Made by a program: the position numbers and the translations under genes. The notes beneath the pieces were generated by a model. The model was not told the DNA's origin, did no database searches, and saw nothing but the letters and a program-made list of their open reading frames with translations. 64,000 nucleotides of DNA from Acridotheres tristis (lineage: Eukaryota; Chordata; Aves; Passeriformes; Sturnidae): assembly GCA_037013685.1 (NCBI GenBank), contig CM072889.1, positions 3,667,976 to 3,731,975 of the forward strand. Reading direction: 5' to 3'. This document shows, piece by piece, positions 24,028-34,870 of the stretch (position 1 is its first letter; each line of letters begins with the position of its first letter).

Positions 24028-27000
24028 CCACTGAAATAATTGCAGGTGCCAGCCTGTCCTGCCCGCTGGTGATGAACGCTTTGGAATAGGCAATGGTTTC
24101 CCATTTCTCCCAGATCTGCTCCCTCGTGCTGCTCTCCTCCCAGCTGGTGAGCCTGTTGATTATATAAACTGCTCACTCTCAGCATTGATAGAGCTGTTTG
24201 CCTCCCACCCCACTGGGCTTTGCAAGCTCCTTTTTTTTTTTCTTGACTTAATGGGATATTTATTTCGCAACAGCCTTCCCTCAACGCCCAGCAGGAGGAA
24301 CTCTGAGCCACCACCCCAACAACATGCTGACTTTCACACTGAGCTGGGAGTAGACGTGAGTTTCCTCCCTGCTGCAGCTCCTGACACTGTTGGGATTGAA
24401 AGTTGGTCCCCAAATCCAGCTGAGAGGTCTTGCAGCTCATTTCTGCCCTGGGGAAGAAGCTCCCCATATGGTTTGGAGTCTAAGGACTCTTCAGCCTTGG
24501 GCAGGTAGGGCTGGTGTGTGTCAGAGTCCTGCCCTGTCGTGACAGTGCAGCTCTAACCAGGCGACAGGGATCTGGCTTGGCAGCTGCCAGCCTTGTTTCA
24601 TGACAACTGCCAAGCAGACATCAGGTAGTCGTGATTTCTCCTACTCCCTCTGACTTGGAGCGAGGGACAGAGTGGGAGGGGTCTGCTCAGCTTTTCTTGT
24701 GGAAGAAAGCAAACCCAGGTATGCAGAGATCCCTTTCTCATCTGCCCACCTCACACAAATGTGACACCCATGCTCCCCACCTTCTCCCTTCACCTGCTCC
24801 GCCTGGGTGCTGCTCCTGGGGCAGTGAGGGTTGTACCAGGGCTGGTGTTTTACAGCATCCCCGGTTTGGTCTGTGCATGTTGATTGGCTCCATGATATCG
24901 CTGCCACATGCTGGTGTCATCTTCCTTTACCTGAGCCTCTAGCACTGGGGTAGACGTGACTACTCATTTCTTCAGAGAACAAGAGCCCCACGGAAGTTTG
25001 TTTCTTGCTTTCCATGAGCTCTGTGGTGTACTTTTGTTGTCTTGGTCTCATTCTGCAGTTCTTTCTGACTATCAAAAGTCAGATTCTCATCTGAGGTTCT
25101 CCCAGTGCTGCAGTGAAACTCTCACCTTGTCATCATAGGACAGCAAGAGTCCCTGGGGGGAATGCAGTAAAGCAGCTGATTCCCAAGGGGCTAATCCAGC
25201 ACGGAGCAGCAGCGTGGAACAGTGGCAAGTGCTGCAGTGCAGACCCAGCAGTCTTTGTCCCATCCTGCAGCACAGAGCTGGGGACAGCAGCCAGCAAAGG
25301 GCAGGGCAAGCCCACTACACCCATGGGAGGGTGGGTGGCGTGTAGTGATGGCATTGTGAGATTAAGAGATGCTGGAGGATGGTCTCTGAATTAACTGCAG
25401 CAGGCAGAGAGTCTTAAAACATTTGACGAGGGCAACATATAACCACAAAGGAACGATTCAGGTGCCCAGGGAAGAGAAGAAAATTTGTGTTTCCCTCGCG
25501 GGAAGTGCACAGGATAGGGAGCAAGTTGTTCATGTCACAGTTTCCCGCTGCTTCCCAACTCTCACCCAACACCAACTGCAGAACAGTCGTCTGGCAAATA
25601 AGCTATGAAAAAATAAGGAAACTTTGCCAAAAACGCAGCTGAAAGAGTAAAACTCTCACAGATGATACTGCTGCTCAGAGACATTTGTCTCCTGCCTTTA
25701 AGCAGGCTTTATACCAATAAAGCATCCAAATATAAAGAAAGAAAATCTGACAGGTGTATATAAGCAGTTGGGCACAAACAAATCCTCAAACTCCACAAGG
25801 AACAGGTTACGTTTTGTGGGGGCTGTCTTTATGTACGGGCATGCAGGGAGAGGGGCGTTTTATTTTGTGGAATAAATTCTGATATTGAAATCTAGAAAAG
25901 CATTTGAGCTTTGCTATATTTTCTTAATCTTCATTCTGGAAGCATTCTTTTAAAGCTCATACTTGTATCTGTAAAGGGCCAAAAAATACAAACAGGTTTA
26001 AAATAGATATTTAAACGAGGCAAATAGATGTCAACAGACAACCTTAAAAGGTGCATGATGTATCAAGCAGGGAAGACAGGAGACTATATTAATTCAGAGT
26101 GATACATGCTCATGTAAAGTTTTAAGGTGTGTCATGCTAAAAACATAAGAACATATAATGAAGATTATGCTAGGTCATTAGAAGAAAGGCAGCCAATGCT
26201 GTGCTGGATTCTTGTGTTTCTGTGGCTGCAAAAAGTTCTGACATTAGGGCATCACATAAAACCAAAATTAATCCCTTTACATCAGGATCTGCCATGGACA
26301 ATGTTGGAAAATTCACATACTCTGCCCTTTTCTATAGCAGATAAATCTAAAGAACTCTCCTAAACGGAAATGTCAGAAAATGCTTTTGGGAAATACTGAT
26401 GAGACAGAGACCAAGGGATTGCCAGGACCAGGCAGGATTTCCCTACAGGCTCTGGAGAAGGAGCAGTGTGGAGTTACTGAGCTACCAATGGGGCTGGGTG
26501 CCCTGCTCCTGGAATGAACACTGAGACCATGGAGATGCAAAAAGGAGGCAGCAACTGTGACTGCAATCTCTGTCAAAACTTAGAGCCAAGAAACGATATC
26601 CAAGTCCAACTTCTGTACAGAGCAAATTAGTTGCTTGAAGCTCTGATAAAGAATAGAAGGGGAAGATGTGGAAAGTCATATGATGGAAGTCAGTTATATT
26701 TTCAAAGGAGGAATTCGTGGCTTGCAAATCTATTATTCTTTCTTGAGTATGTTAGCCAGCTAATAGTGCACTTGAATTCCCCAATTCCATGGTAACCTAC
26801 CTCCCAGCCCTTGCTTCTCAATCTATTTGTAAGAAATGCACACAAGCCTCCTTTCATGCATTGATAATGTAGTTTCCTTAAGAGCTTTTGTTGATTTTTT
26901 TCCCCGCCAAGACTAGGAGGGTGGTTACCATGGAGTTACCTATGGACGGAGAGGCAGACAATCCCATGCCTTTGAAAAAAGGGATGAAGAGTAAGGTGAC

Positions 27001-27149
27001 AATATTTGTACATCATATATGATGTCTAAAGGTAATTAACAAAAGAGCTAATGAAGCACTGCAGGAGGGTTTCATGATGTTTAGCGATCCGAAGACAACA
27101 TGGCAAGCGGCATCCAAAGAGAAGTGCCACAGGCAGAGGGGGCTTGCAG
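24028..27149. other. Intergenic DNA grading into an AT-rich block before the CpG island
   Basis: From about 25600 to 27060 the sequence is clearly AT-rich, in contrast to both sides. TATATAAG occurs at about 25757. No ORF of note and no recognised repeat. It may be an unrecognised old insertion or a conserved upstream region. Confidence 0.5.
26787..26933. promoter_or_regulatory. Inverted pair of RFX/X-box-like motifs upstream of the CpG island
   Basis: CCATGGTAACC at 26787-26797 and its exact reverse complement GGTTACCATGG at 26923-26933 sit in a divergent AT-rich block about 220-360 bp before the CpG island. Flanking bases also match partly (about 19 of 25 when inverted). The 11-mer resembles half of an RFX-family X-box (GTTGCCATGGCAAC). 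Confidence 0.35.
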
Positions 27150-27599
27150 GGCAGGCCAGTGGCGGCCCGAAACTGGCTGCTGCCCGGGGAAGGAGCCGGG
27201 GCAGGCTGAGGAAGACACCCGGCTGCCGGGAAGGGGCGCGGGCGGTGCGGGGGTTTGCGGTGCCTGCCCGCCGGGCCGGCTCCAGAGCGGCTGGAGCTGG
27301 GACACCCGGCGAGAGACACCAGAGAGACGCGGCGGCTGGGGCAGGGGCGTGAGGAGGTGGGCGAGGAGCTCCCGTGGTGACCGCTGCCGGAGTCCCGGCC
27401 CCTCCGGTACCCACCGAGAGCGCCCGTCCGTGCGCACCCGCCGGGCACACCGGGCGATGCCCGCCGGTCCACGGCGGTGCGGACGGGGGCGGGAGGGCTC
27501 CGCAGCCCCCGGCCGGGGGGGTCCGCCCGCTCCGCCCGCCCCGCTCCGCCCCGCCCCACCGAGCCACCGCCCGCCCTCGCCCCGCAGAGCCGCGCACCG

Positions 27600-27864
27600 C
27601 GCACCGCGCTCGCCGCCGCTGCCGCGGGCACGGGAGCAGCGGGCCGGGCCGGGCCGGCATGGCGGGGGCGGGCGCTGCGGGGCGGCGGCAGCAGGAGCAG
27701 CAGCAGCGGCGGCGGGCCCCAGCCCCGTCCGAGCGCTGAGCGCGTCGGGCCATGGGGGCGGCGGCGGCGGGGGGCTGCGGGAGCCCTGCCCTGCCCTGCC
27801 CGCCCGCCGCGCCGCCCGCCTCGCCCGCGGCGCTTCCTGAGGGAGCGGCGGCGGCGGAGCCCAG
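27600..27864 (+). other. Candidate non-coding first exon of the FRMPD3-like gene
   Basis: The sequence CCCAG at 27860-27864 followed by GTGAGC at 27865 is a near-ideal 5' splice site inside the CpG island. The upstream edge is not defined; the start given is a guess placed after the GC boxes. Splicing to the acceptor at 57561 would remove about 29.7 kb. An ATG in strong context (GCCATGG, at 27752) is open to the donor but cannot continue in the FRMPD3 frame, because the junction is out of phase and meets TGA at 57572. The exon would therefore be 5' UTR with upstream ORFs. Confidence 0.4.
27659..27739 (+). other. Possible upstream ORF (26 codons) in the CpG-island exon
   Basis: An ATG in good context (GGCATGG) opens a 26-codon frame rich in Arg, Ala and Gln, ending at TGA before 27740. 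It would be part of the 5' UTR only if transcription starts upstream of 27659. Confidence 0.25.
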
Positions 27865-28729
27865 GTGAGCCCTTGCCGGGGGCCGGCGGTGCCACCCGTC
27901 GGTTCTGCACGGGGAGTTGGCCGACCGGCCCGGGATGCTCCGAGGGGACTGCGAGAGGCGGGCGGCTGCCGCCCCCGCCGCGGCACCTCCTCGCGTTCCC
28001 GTGCCCGGCCGCTCCGCTTCTCCCGCGGCTGTCACCAGGGATGCCCAGCTCCCCGGGCATCGCTGGCGTGGAGGAGATGGAGCAGAGCTCTGTCTCGTCC
28101 TCCGCTGGTCAGCTGGAGATGTGCTTGCGGCCGTCTGCTGGTGCCGGGGTGGTGATGGGGTACCCCGGTCCTGCCCCGTGTCCCTGTCGCCGCCTCGGTA
28201 GCCCTGGCGCGGTGCATCCGCGGAAGGTTCGCGCCGTGATGCTCGGGAGGAGGAATCCGGCTGGAGGGGCACGCGTGATCTGGATCGGATCGGTGCCGCC
28301 GGGCACCGCACGCAGCCGAGGTGGCTTTCCCCATCGCGGGGCCCTGAGCAGGCAAGGCTGAGCGGAGAAAGTGGGGCTCGGGGCAGGGAGCTCCACCGCT
28401 TCCCCCTCAGGTCACCTTGGCGTGCTCCTGGGTGACAATGTTCTTGCTATTAGTCTGGTATCATGGCAGTTGCCATCATGAAGTGTGGTTGATTGAGCTG
28501 AAAAAACAGAGACAAATGCACTTGGCTTCTGGCTTGAGGCTTGTTTGGGTTTGGTTTGTTTTTATTTCATTTTCCTATTTTAGAGCAATTTGGATGGGAT
28601 GAGTTTTCCTCTTTGTCGGCAGCAGAACTGGTAGAGAGACGTAGCTTGCTTTTGAGGAAGTGCAGTTTGAAAACATTCTCACCTTTCTCTTCTCTGATGA
28701 CAGTGGGCTGTGTGCCACCTTCAGCCGTC

Positions 28730-28758
28730 CAGTGCCTCGGTTTCCCCGTGTCCACAAG
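28730..28758 (+). mobile_element. MIR-like SINE core fragment (very short)
   Basis: GTGCCTCGGTTTCCCCGTGT resembles the same MIR core. It is too short for a firm call. Confidence 0.25.
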
Positions 28759-31700
28759 GCAAAGGTCGAGGACAGAAAAGCTGATTTGCACCAGGGTGGG
28801 CTGGGATGTGCATTCTTGTGTGTGAGAACCTCTGTGTGCATGAGACTGCCTCGAGGGCAGAGTGGTTCTGGGTCAGGCCCAAGGGAGACTGAGCCTGTGG
28901 CCCATCTTTGGGAGGAGGCAGGTGCTGGGTGCAGGGGAGGGCTGGCACTGCCTCTGTTCTGGGCACAGACCAGGGTGCCCCCCGGGTTTAGCAGCGCTCC
29001 GTGCCCATCCACCAGCTGCTGGCATCCATGTTGTCCTGCAGTGAGGAGCTCGTGCTGCACCTGAGCAGCAAACAAAACAGCATCCCGGTTATTTTCATTA
29101 TCAAGTTGGGGTTTTTTTGGCTCTGACATCCCCTGTGGTCATTTCCTGCCCGGGCAGTGCCTTGTCCCTGTGCCTTCGAGCACCAGCCTGTGGCTGAGCC
29201 TGCGCTCTCTGGCTGCTGGCTGAGGACCCCTGTGATGCTGAACTTTTAGCTGTGTTTGCTGCCATGCTGCTGTCTCCTTCCACTGTGGCTGTCACCTCGC
29301 AGCCACCAGGACAGTGGGGACCAGCCATTGCTTGTGTGTGTGACCAGCTTCTGGCTGGAGCTGGGCTGTGGCAGTGCAGGGCTGTGCAGTGGTGGGCAGT
29401 GGGCTCTGGGTGCTGTGGGGCTGCCTGCACTGAGGAGTGTTTGGAGCTGAGAGCATCTGAGCTCCTCAGGCTCTGTGCTTTGCTGCTGCAGTAGCCTGTG
29501 GGGAAAATCAGCCCCCTGGGACAGCCTGGCAGGGGTTGGTAGCGTGGCTGGTCTCCTGGTTTGACAGTTCAACATGCCAGCTGCCCACTTGATCGGCATG
29601 GCAACAGTGCTGTGCTGCAGCTCTGCTTGGAAGCCACAACTCCAGCATTGCTGCAGGACCAGCCCATGAGGGGGGCACAGGTTGGGGTGCTCCACCATGG
29701 ATAGCATTGAGCCATAAGAATCCCGCAGCTGGAGCTGCCCCTTCCCAGGGCTTCAGCACTGCTGGCACCGAGTACTGTCCCTGCAGTAGCCCCAGCTGCT
29801 GTGGCTTGTCCTGCTATGAAGTCCCCAGTGCTGTCCCTGGGAGCCAGTGCTGCTGCCAGCAGCTCCCTAAGCTGCCCAGGAAGCTTTATCAGCTCAAGGG
29901 AATTGGGATAACTTGTTTAGGATGGACCCGTGCAGCAGATGCAAACCCATGTCATCTTTGCACAGTAGCAGGTGTGGGGAGCACGGTGGGGATGCAATGA
30001 AGTGGGCTCAGGCCTGGTCCCTCTCTGCAAACCAAGGGATGCAGTGCTGGAGATAAGGCTGGGGAAGGGAAGAGGTGCCACAACATATATTAATTAGGGT
30101 GGACAGGGACCTGTTGGCCTCAATCTTCCTAAGGCAGAAGGGCAGCCACATGCTTGTAGTTAACAACAGTGAGGTAGTAGTGAGCCTTGGAGCTCGTTTC
30201 TACCTCAGACCCAGTCAGTCTGAGCTTTGAGCTGGAACTGAAAAGCATAAAGCCCTGTCTAGCAAGGAAAAGTCCCTGAATGGGAAGAAGTCAGGACAGA
30301 AGATGCTGTTTGCACTAGCCACCTTCAAGTTCACCACCTGAGCTCCTGGGAGCTGCAATACTGGGGCTGAGCAGAGCTCTGGGACATGGCTGTGGATCTG
30401 CGGAGCTGGGATTTTATCTCCAGTCCCAGCTCCCAGGATAGCAGGAAGATGTTTGCTTGGTGGCTGCACCCTGACACTGAAGGACAAAGCCTCAAGTCCT
30501 CAGCTTTGCCTTAGCACTGGTCCTTCCTCCCTGCCACTGAAATCAGTAGCAAACCTCTCTCCTGATTCATGCCCATGAGTTCTGTGTCCTTTACCAGGAC
30601 AGCTCCAGGACTCAAAACTCCATGGTTTTGTCATGAGAAAAGTGTTTAGATAAAGGTCAGATTGGGTGCTGCCTTGAGAAGTCTCTAGCCTGGCTGGAAC
30701 ACAGCTCAGATCATCTGAGGGTCTTCCACAGAATGGGTCCCCCCATCATCACTGGGGCAGCAAGGCTGCTCCCATCTCTCCTACTATGGGGCAGCAAACA
30801 GCCCAAATCTCCTAGGGCTGAGATGGTTTTTGATGCCACCTTGCTGTCCCAGGACATCCCTGGGTGATGTCTCAGGCTGCAATGGGAGGAAGGAGATGAG
30901 CTGATGTAACAGGGCCTTTTGCTCCCTGACAGAGCAGGGCTTGTTTGGATGTGCTCCTGCCATCCACAGCACCCATGCTATTGGGCTGCTCCAGTTTTGA
31001 AAGTAGGGGACAGACACATGGATCCACATCAGCCAGGAGAAGCACTTAGGAAGGTGGAAGCAAAAATGGCACCATCAAGTCATACAGCTCATCTAAGTGG
31101 TGGTCTTGGTCACTGTGAGCTGGAAGCCGCCTCTGGCTTTTTGAAGGAGACGCTTTTTTCCACTTGATCCACCTGAAACAGAGTCTTTCTCCTTCTGTGG
31201 CTCCTTCTGGGGGTGTGTTCACCTCCCTGCTTCTTGGAGGGCTGGAAATCTCTGATCTGGCTAGATATTAATCCTCTGGCTGGCTGTCCTCCACAGGGAA
31301 GAGAGGGATAGCTGCTTCACAGCCTTCTGTGAGGCTGAGTGAGCTCTGCTCATCCTCTGCTCTTCACCTGTTATGGTGGGAGTTGTCTTCCTGAAAATGG
31401 AGAGCCGGGAGAGAGCTGGGGGAGGCCGTGCATGTACCAGAGCAGAGATTTCTACTGCCAGGACAGACATAACAGCCAGGAGCCACCTTTGAGGACCTGG
31501 CAGTCAAGAAGCTCTTTCATGCCACTTGAAGTGATGATCAGAACACCATGACTGGGTGTGGGGTAATAGAGGAACCTCAAATCTGGTGCCCAGTTTTAAT
31601 TTCTGCTTGGTGCTGCGAGTGCTCAGATGCATTCACAGATGGGCATTTTCTTCCTAAAAGTGCACAGATCCTCCACTGTAGAAAAACCACTATGCTTCTG

Positions 31701-34439
31701 CCTTGCCATACCTCCATCCCTGACCCCTCCATCCCTGCCTGCACAGCCTGAGCATGCACATGGCTGCCTGGTGACGTTGGGAACACTTCTGAGCTCCCTC
31801 GTCATTCTCCCTCTCTTTCAAATTAAGCAGGAGCTGGGCTCAACAGCCAGTCAATAGCAAGACTTATCTCTTAAATAGCATTATTGATTGCCCAGGAAGC
31901 CTAGTTTTGTATCAATAGATATGTACACATGCAGGCAAGTCGTGTGCCAGCTCCTGGTGGTGAGTGGCACAGAGGAACATGCAGAGATAGTTTGGTGCAG
32001 GTGTGAGTCCATGTGAGGCAGATGCAGCTCTCCAATGGAGAGCAAGGTGAGGCACCCCAGGGTCTTTGGTTATGGGCCTTTCACATTTGACCAGCATTAT
32101 TGTGCTGCCTTGACCACTTTTGAACATGTCTCTTTCTTCCTAACGCATGACATTGTGATGCAGGACCTCTGCCAGCTTGCTTTGCCTCTGCGTTTGCAGG
32201 GAGGCTTCTGGACTCTGCCTTTGGAGAAGATGTGCAGATGTCTGCCCACAAATTGTGTGGTCTCCTCAAAGGTCACTGACCCTGCAGGGATTCTTCACGT
32301 GGGAGACTTGGGATGGATGTGCAGAATTCAGTCTGCTGTAGCATCACCCAGAGGGACTGGTTGGAGAGGAGGAGGGATGAGACAGGCTGGACTCATCCTG
32401 CCAGGGAGGACATTGCCTTGTGTCCAGCTGTGGGCTGGCAGTGCATGCTGTGAGCTGACACGTGTGGGGAGTGTGGTGGCACCTGGCTGAGCTCCGAGCA
32501 GGTGGAGCCGTGGGAGTGTGGCAGGGAAGCCTGCTCGGGAAAGGCAAAGTGTGCTGCTGCTCTCGAGCTGTCTCCCTCCAGGTAATGGGCAGTGTGTGCA
32601 GGAGGGTTCCCATGGGCTGTAGGGCTTCACTGGCTTCATCCCCTCAGCGCTCAGAGTGGCCCTTGTCCCTCGGAGGTGGCAGAGTGCTGGCAGCAGCCGG
32701 GTCGTGGCTCGCTGCTGAAGGCCCTGTTTGCCACGGCTCCGGCACTGCACATGCCTTCACAGCATGGAGCCTTGTGTTGGGGGAGACAGGAGAGGGGACG
32801 GGAGCTGAGTGTGGTCAGAGCTGTGTCCTTCCTTTTGTGCAGCACCACTGCTGTCCCTGGAGCTGCTCAGTGTGCCGGGAGCCCTGGCTGCTCTGTCCTC
32901 CAGGGTCATGGAGCACAGCCAAGGTACAGTGATGCTCGTGAGAAGAATCACAAAACCTCCTGCCAGGTTTGCTGTAGCAAAGTTGGGGCTGTGGCGGTTT
33001 TGCACTGGTGCTGCAGAGCCCGATTGCCCAGCCTTGCTCGGGGCTGGGAGCCCTGTGGCTACCACAGCAGCCAGCCTTGCTCGCCTCGCCACGTGTGCTA
33101 ACTCACACTCGCTCTGTGGCACAGCACGGCCCCATGTACTATACCTGGCATCCAGCCTGGCCTTGGACTGTGCTGCCTGATGCTCTGCTCTCTCCTGGTA
33201 TTAGCTAAGGCTGAGGAAAGTGTCAGCAGCGTTATCACAGGCAGCTGGAGCAGCACAGATGATCTGTAGGGTCGGCTCACCGAAGCCTGGCGGGTAGGAG
33301 CTTGTAAGACCTCTGTGTGTGTCACTGTTTAGCTGATCAGTGGGCACAGGAAGTTCTTGGGTGTCGTGCCTATGTTTCCATGCATATAAATGTGTGTGGA
33401 TATGCAGCACTATAAGATCTTGCTCCTGTTTGGACCCTCTCAGCTTTTTTCTAGACAATGCCTGCCCGCAGCAAGTGCCGGTTGCTTGATCTTAGCCAGC
33501 CAATCTATGCAGGGATCTCGGGAAAGAACAGTTGGGGTTTTATGAAGCTGGCATAATTTACAACTAAAATAGCACACCAGATATATGTCCAATCCAATCT
33601 CCTTTGTAATCTTGTTTTCATTTAAGCCTCTAGGGTGGTGATGGGGGGAGTAAGGAAAGCAAACTGCGAAGGGAGTTTATTACCCATGCCAGGGAGATTT
33701 GCATGATGCTCTGCACCAAATGACCTCAATTTGCAGAGGTTAAAGCTGGCTGTGGTGGTCCCTGCCTTGGAGGGGTGTCTCCTGCCTGTGCTGGGGGCAC
33801 TGAATGCAGAACCTTTTGCAGATGGCTGTGGGTGTGCTCAGGACCATGCACACTGAAGCCATCCCAGTGCTTGCTCCCGTGACCAGGCAGGATGAGCGAT
33901 GCGATGCATCCGTGTCACCCTGGCCAGCTCCACAGGAAAAGGAATGAAATTATCTTGCAGCCACTGCCTTTGCGGGTTGCATTTCTCTTTAGTTTTCAAA
34001 CCACATATTGTCCCAGATCTCCTGCCAATAGCAGGGAGCAAACTGATAATGCAGCTGCTATTAATAAAGCAGCGTTGTTACATATTCATATCAATCAGAC
34101 TTCGAATTCCACAATATTTTTTTCAAGAAGAAAAGGCAGTGCTTCACTGGGGCGATGGAGGAAGCTGTCAGGTGGGATGGTGTTGGAGATGCCTTTCACC
34201 AGCACTGGCAGAACCTGCTCCCCTCACGTTTCTTCCCTTGGGGATCCCTGCACTGAGCTGGCTCTGGGGTCCTCATCCACATCCCCTTCAGCTTTCCTTC
34301 TCCCTTGGAGCGCTCAGCTAAAGGGTGGGATCCCCAAGGCAGTTCCAGAATCCCTGGAGCACTGTCGCTGTGGGGAAACACACACTGTGCAAGACAGAGA
34401 AGTGCTGAATTCCAGCGGGTTTGGCAGGAGTGGCTCCAT

Positions 34440-34870
34440 GCTCTCCATTTGATATAGAAATTTTCGCATATTATGCAAATTTCAAAGCAAAGCATGGAAA
34501 ATCTAGGTATAAATCTGGGATGTATGTATGTTTGTACAGCCATTAAAGAGGAAAGTATACCACAGAATTCTGGCCGATGGATAAATATACTTACACTGCC
34601 ATTCCTGCTGTAAAATCTGCTTTTTGTCATTGCTATAGTATAAAAAAAAGTACTGTCTCCAAAACTGTAGCAGCACTTTATGGTATGCTATAAATTGGAA
34701 GAGATACCTGATTATTCATAAAGTATTATGGAGGTCTCAGTGACTTCACCATTAAGCCCACACCAATACTTTGTCCATAAAGCAAAACCCTCTTTCTTAC
34801 TTCTTTATGATTGAATTCAATGTCCAGATTTGTCCAAATAAATCTTGTGAGTCTGAGCACGTTTTTCCAT
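34440..34870. promoter_or_regulatory. AT-rich block with octamer motif, candidate conserved element
   Basis: About 430 bp of AT-rich, non-repetitive DNA inside a GC-richer intron, containing ATGCAAAT (34473-34480), the POU-factor octamer. No ORF or known repeat explains it. Confidence 0.25.

Larger units (their letters stand above)
27150..28350 (+). promoter_or_regulatory. CpG island, probable FRMPD3-like promoter
   Basis: This is the only long CpG-dense, very GC-rich block in the window. It has clean edges: AT-rich DNA to about 27060 and ordinary DNA after about 28400. It contains tandem GC boxes, for example CCGCCCCGCCCC at 27546-27557, and no obvious TATA box, as expected of a dispersed-initiation promoter. 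A strong splice donor in the + direction follows at 27865. The only gene seen downstream on the + strand is the FRMPD3-like gene, so it is the preferred target. A promoter for an unseen minus-strand gene, or bidirectional activity, remains possible. Confidence 0.75.

Noticed and set aside
27013..28361. Very long open frames on both strands in the CpG island (for example 432, 344 and 301 codons on the minus strand, 294 on the plus strand)
   Set aside because: They overlap each other in several frames, are rich in Arg, Pro, Ala and Gly as expected of CpG-rich DNA, and show no domain. They are caused by the scarcity of stop codons.
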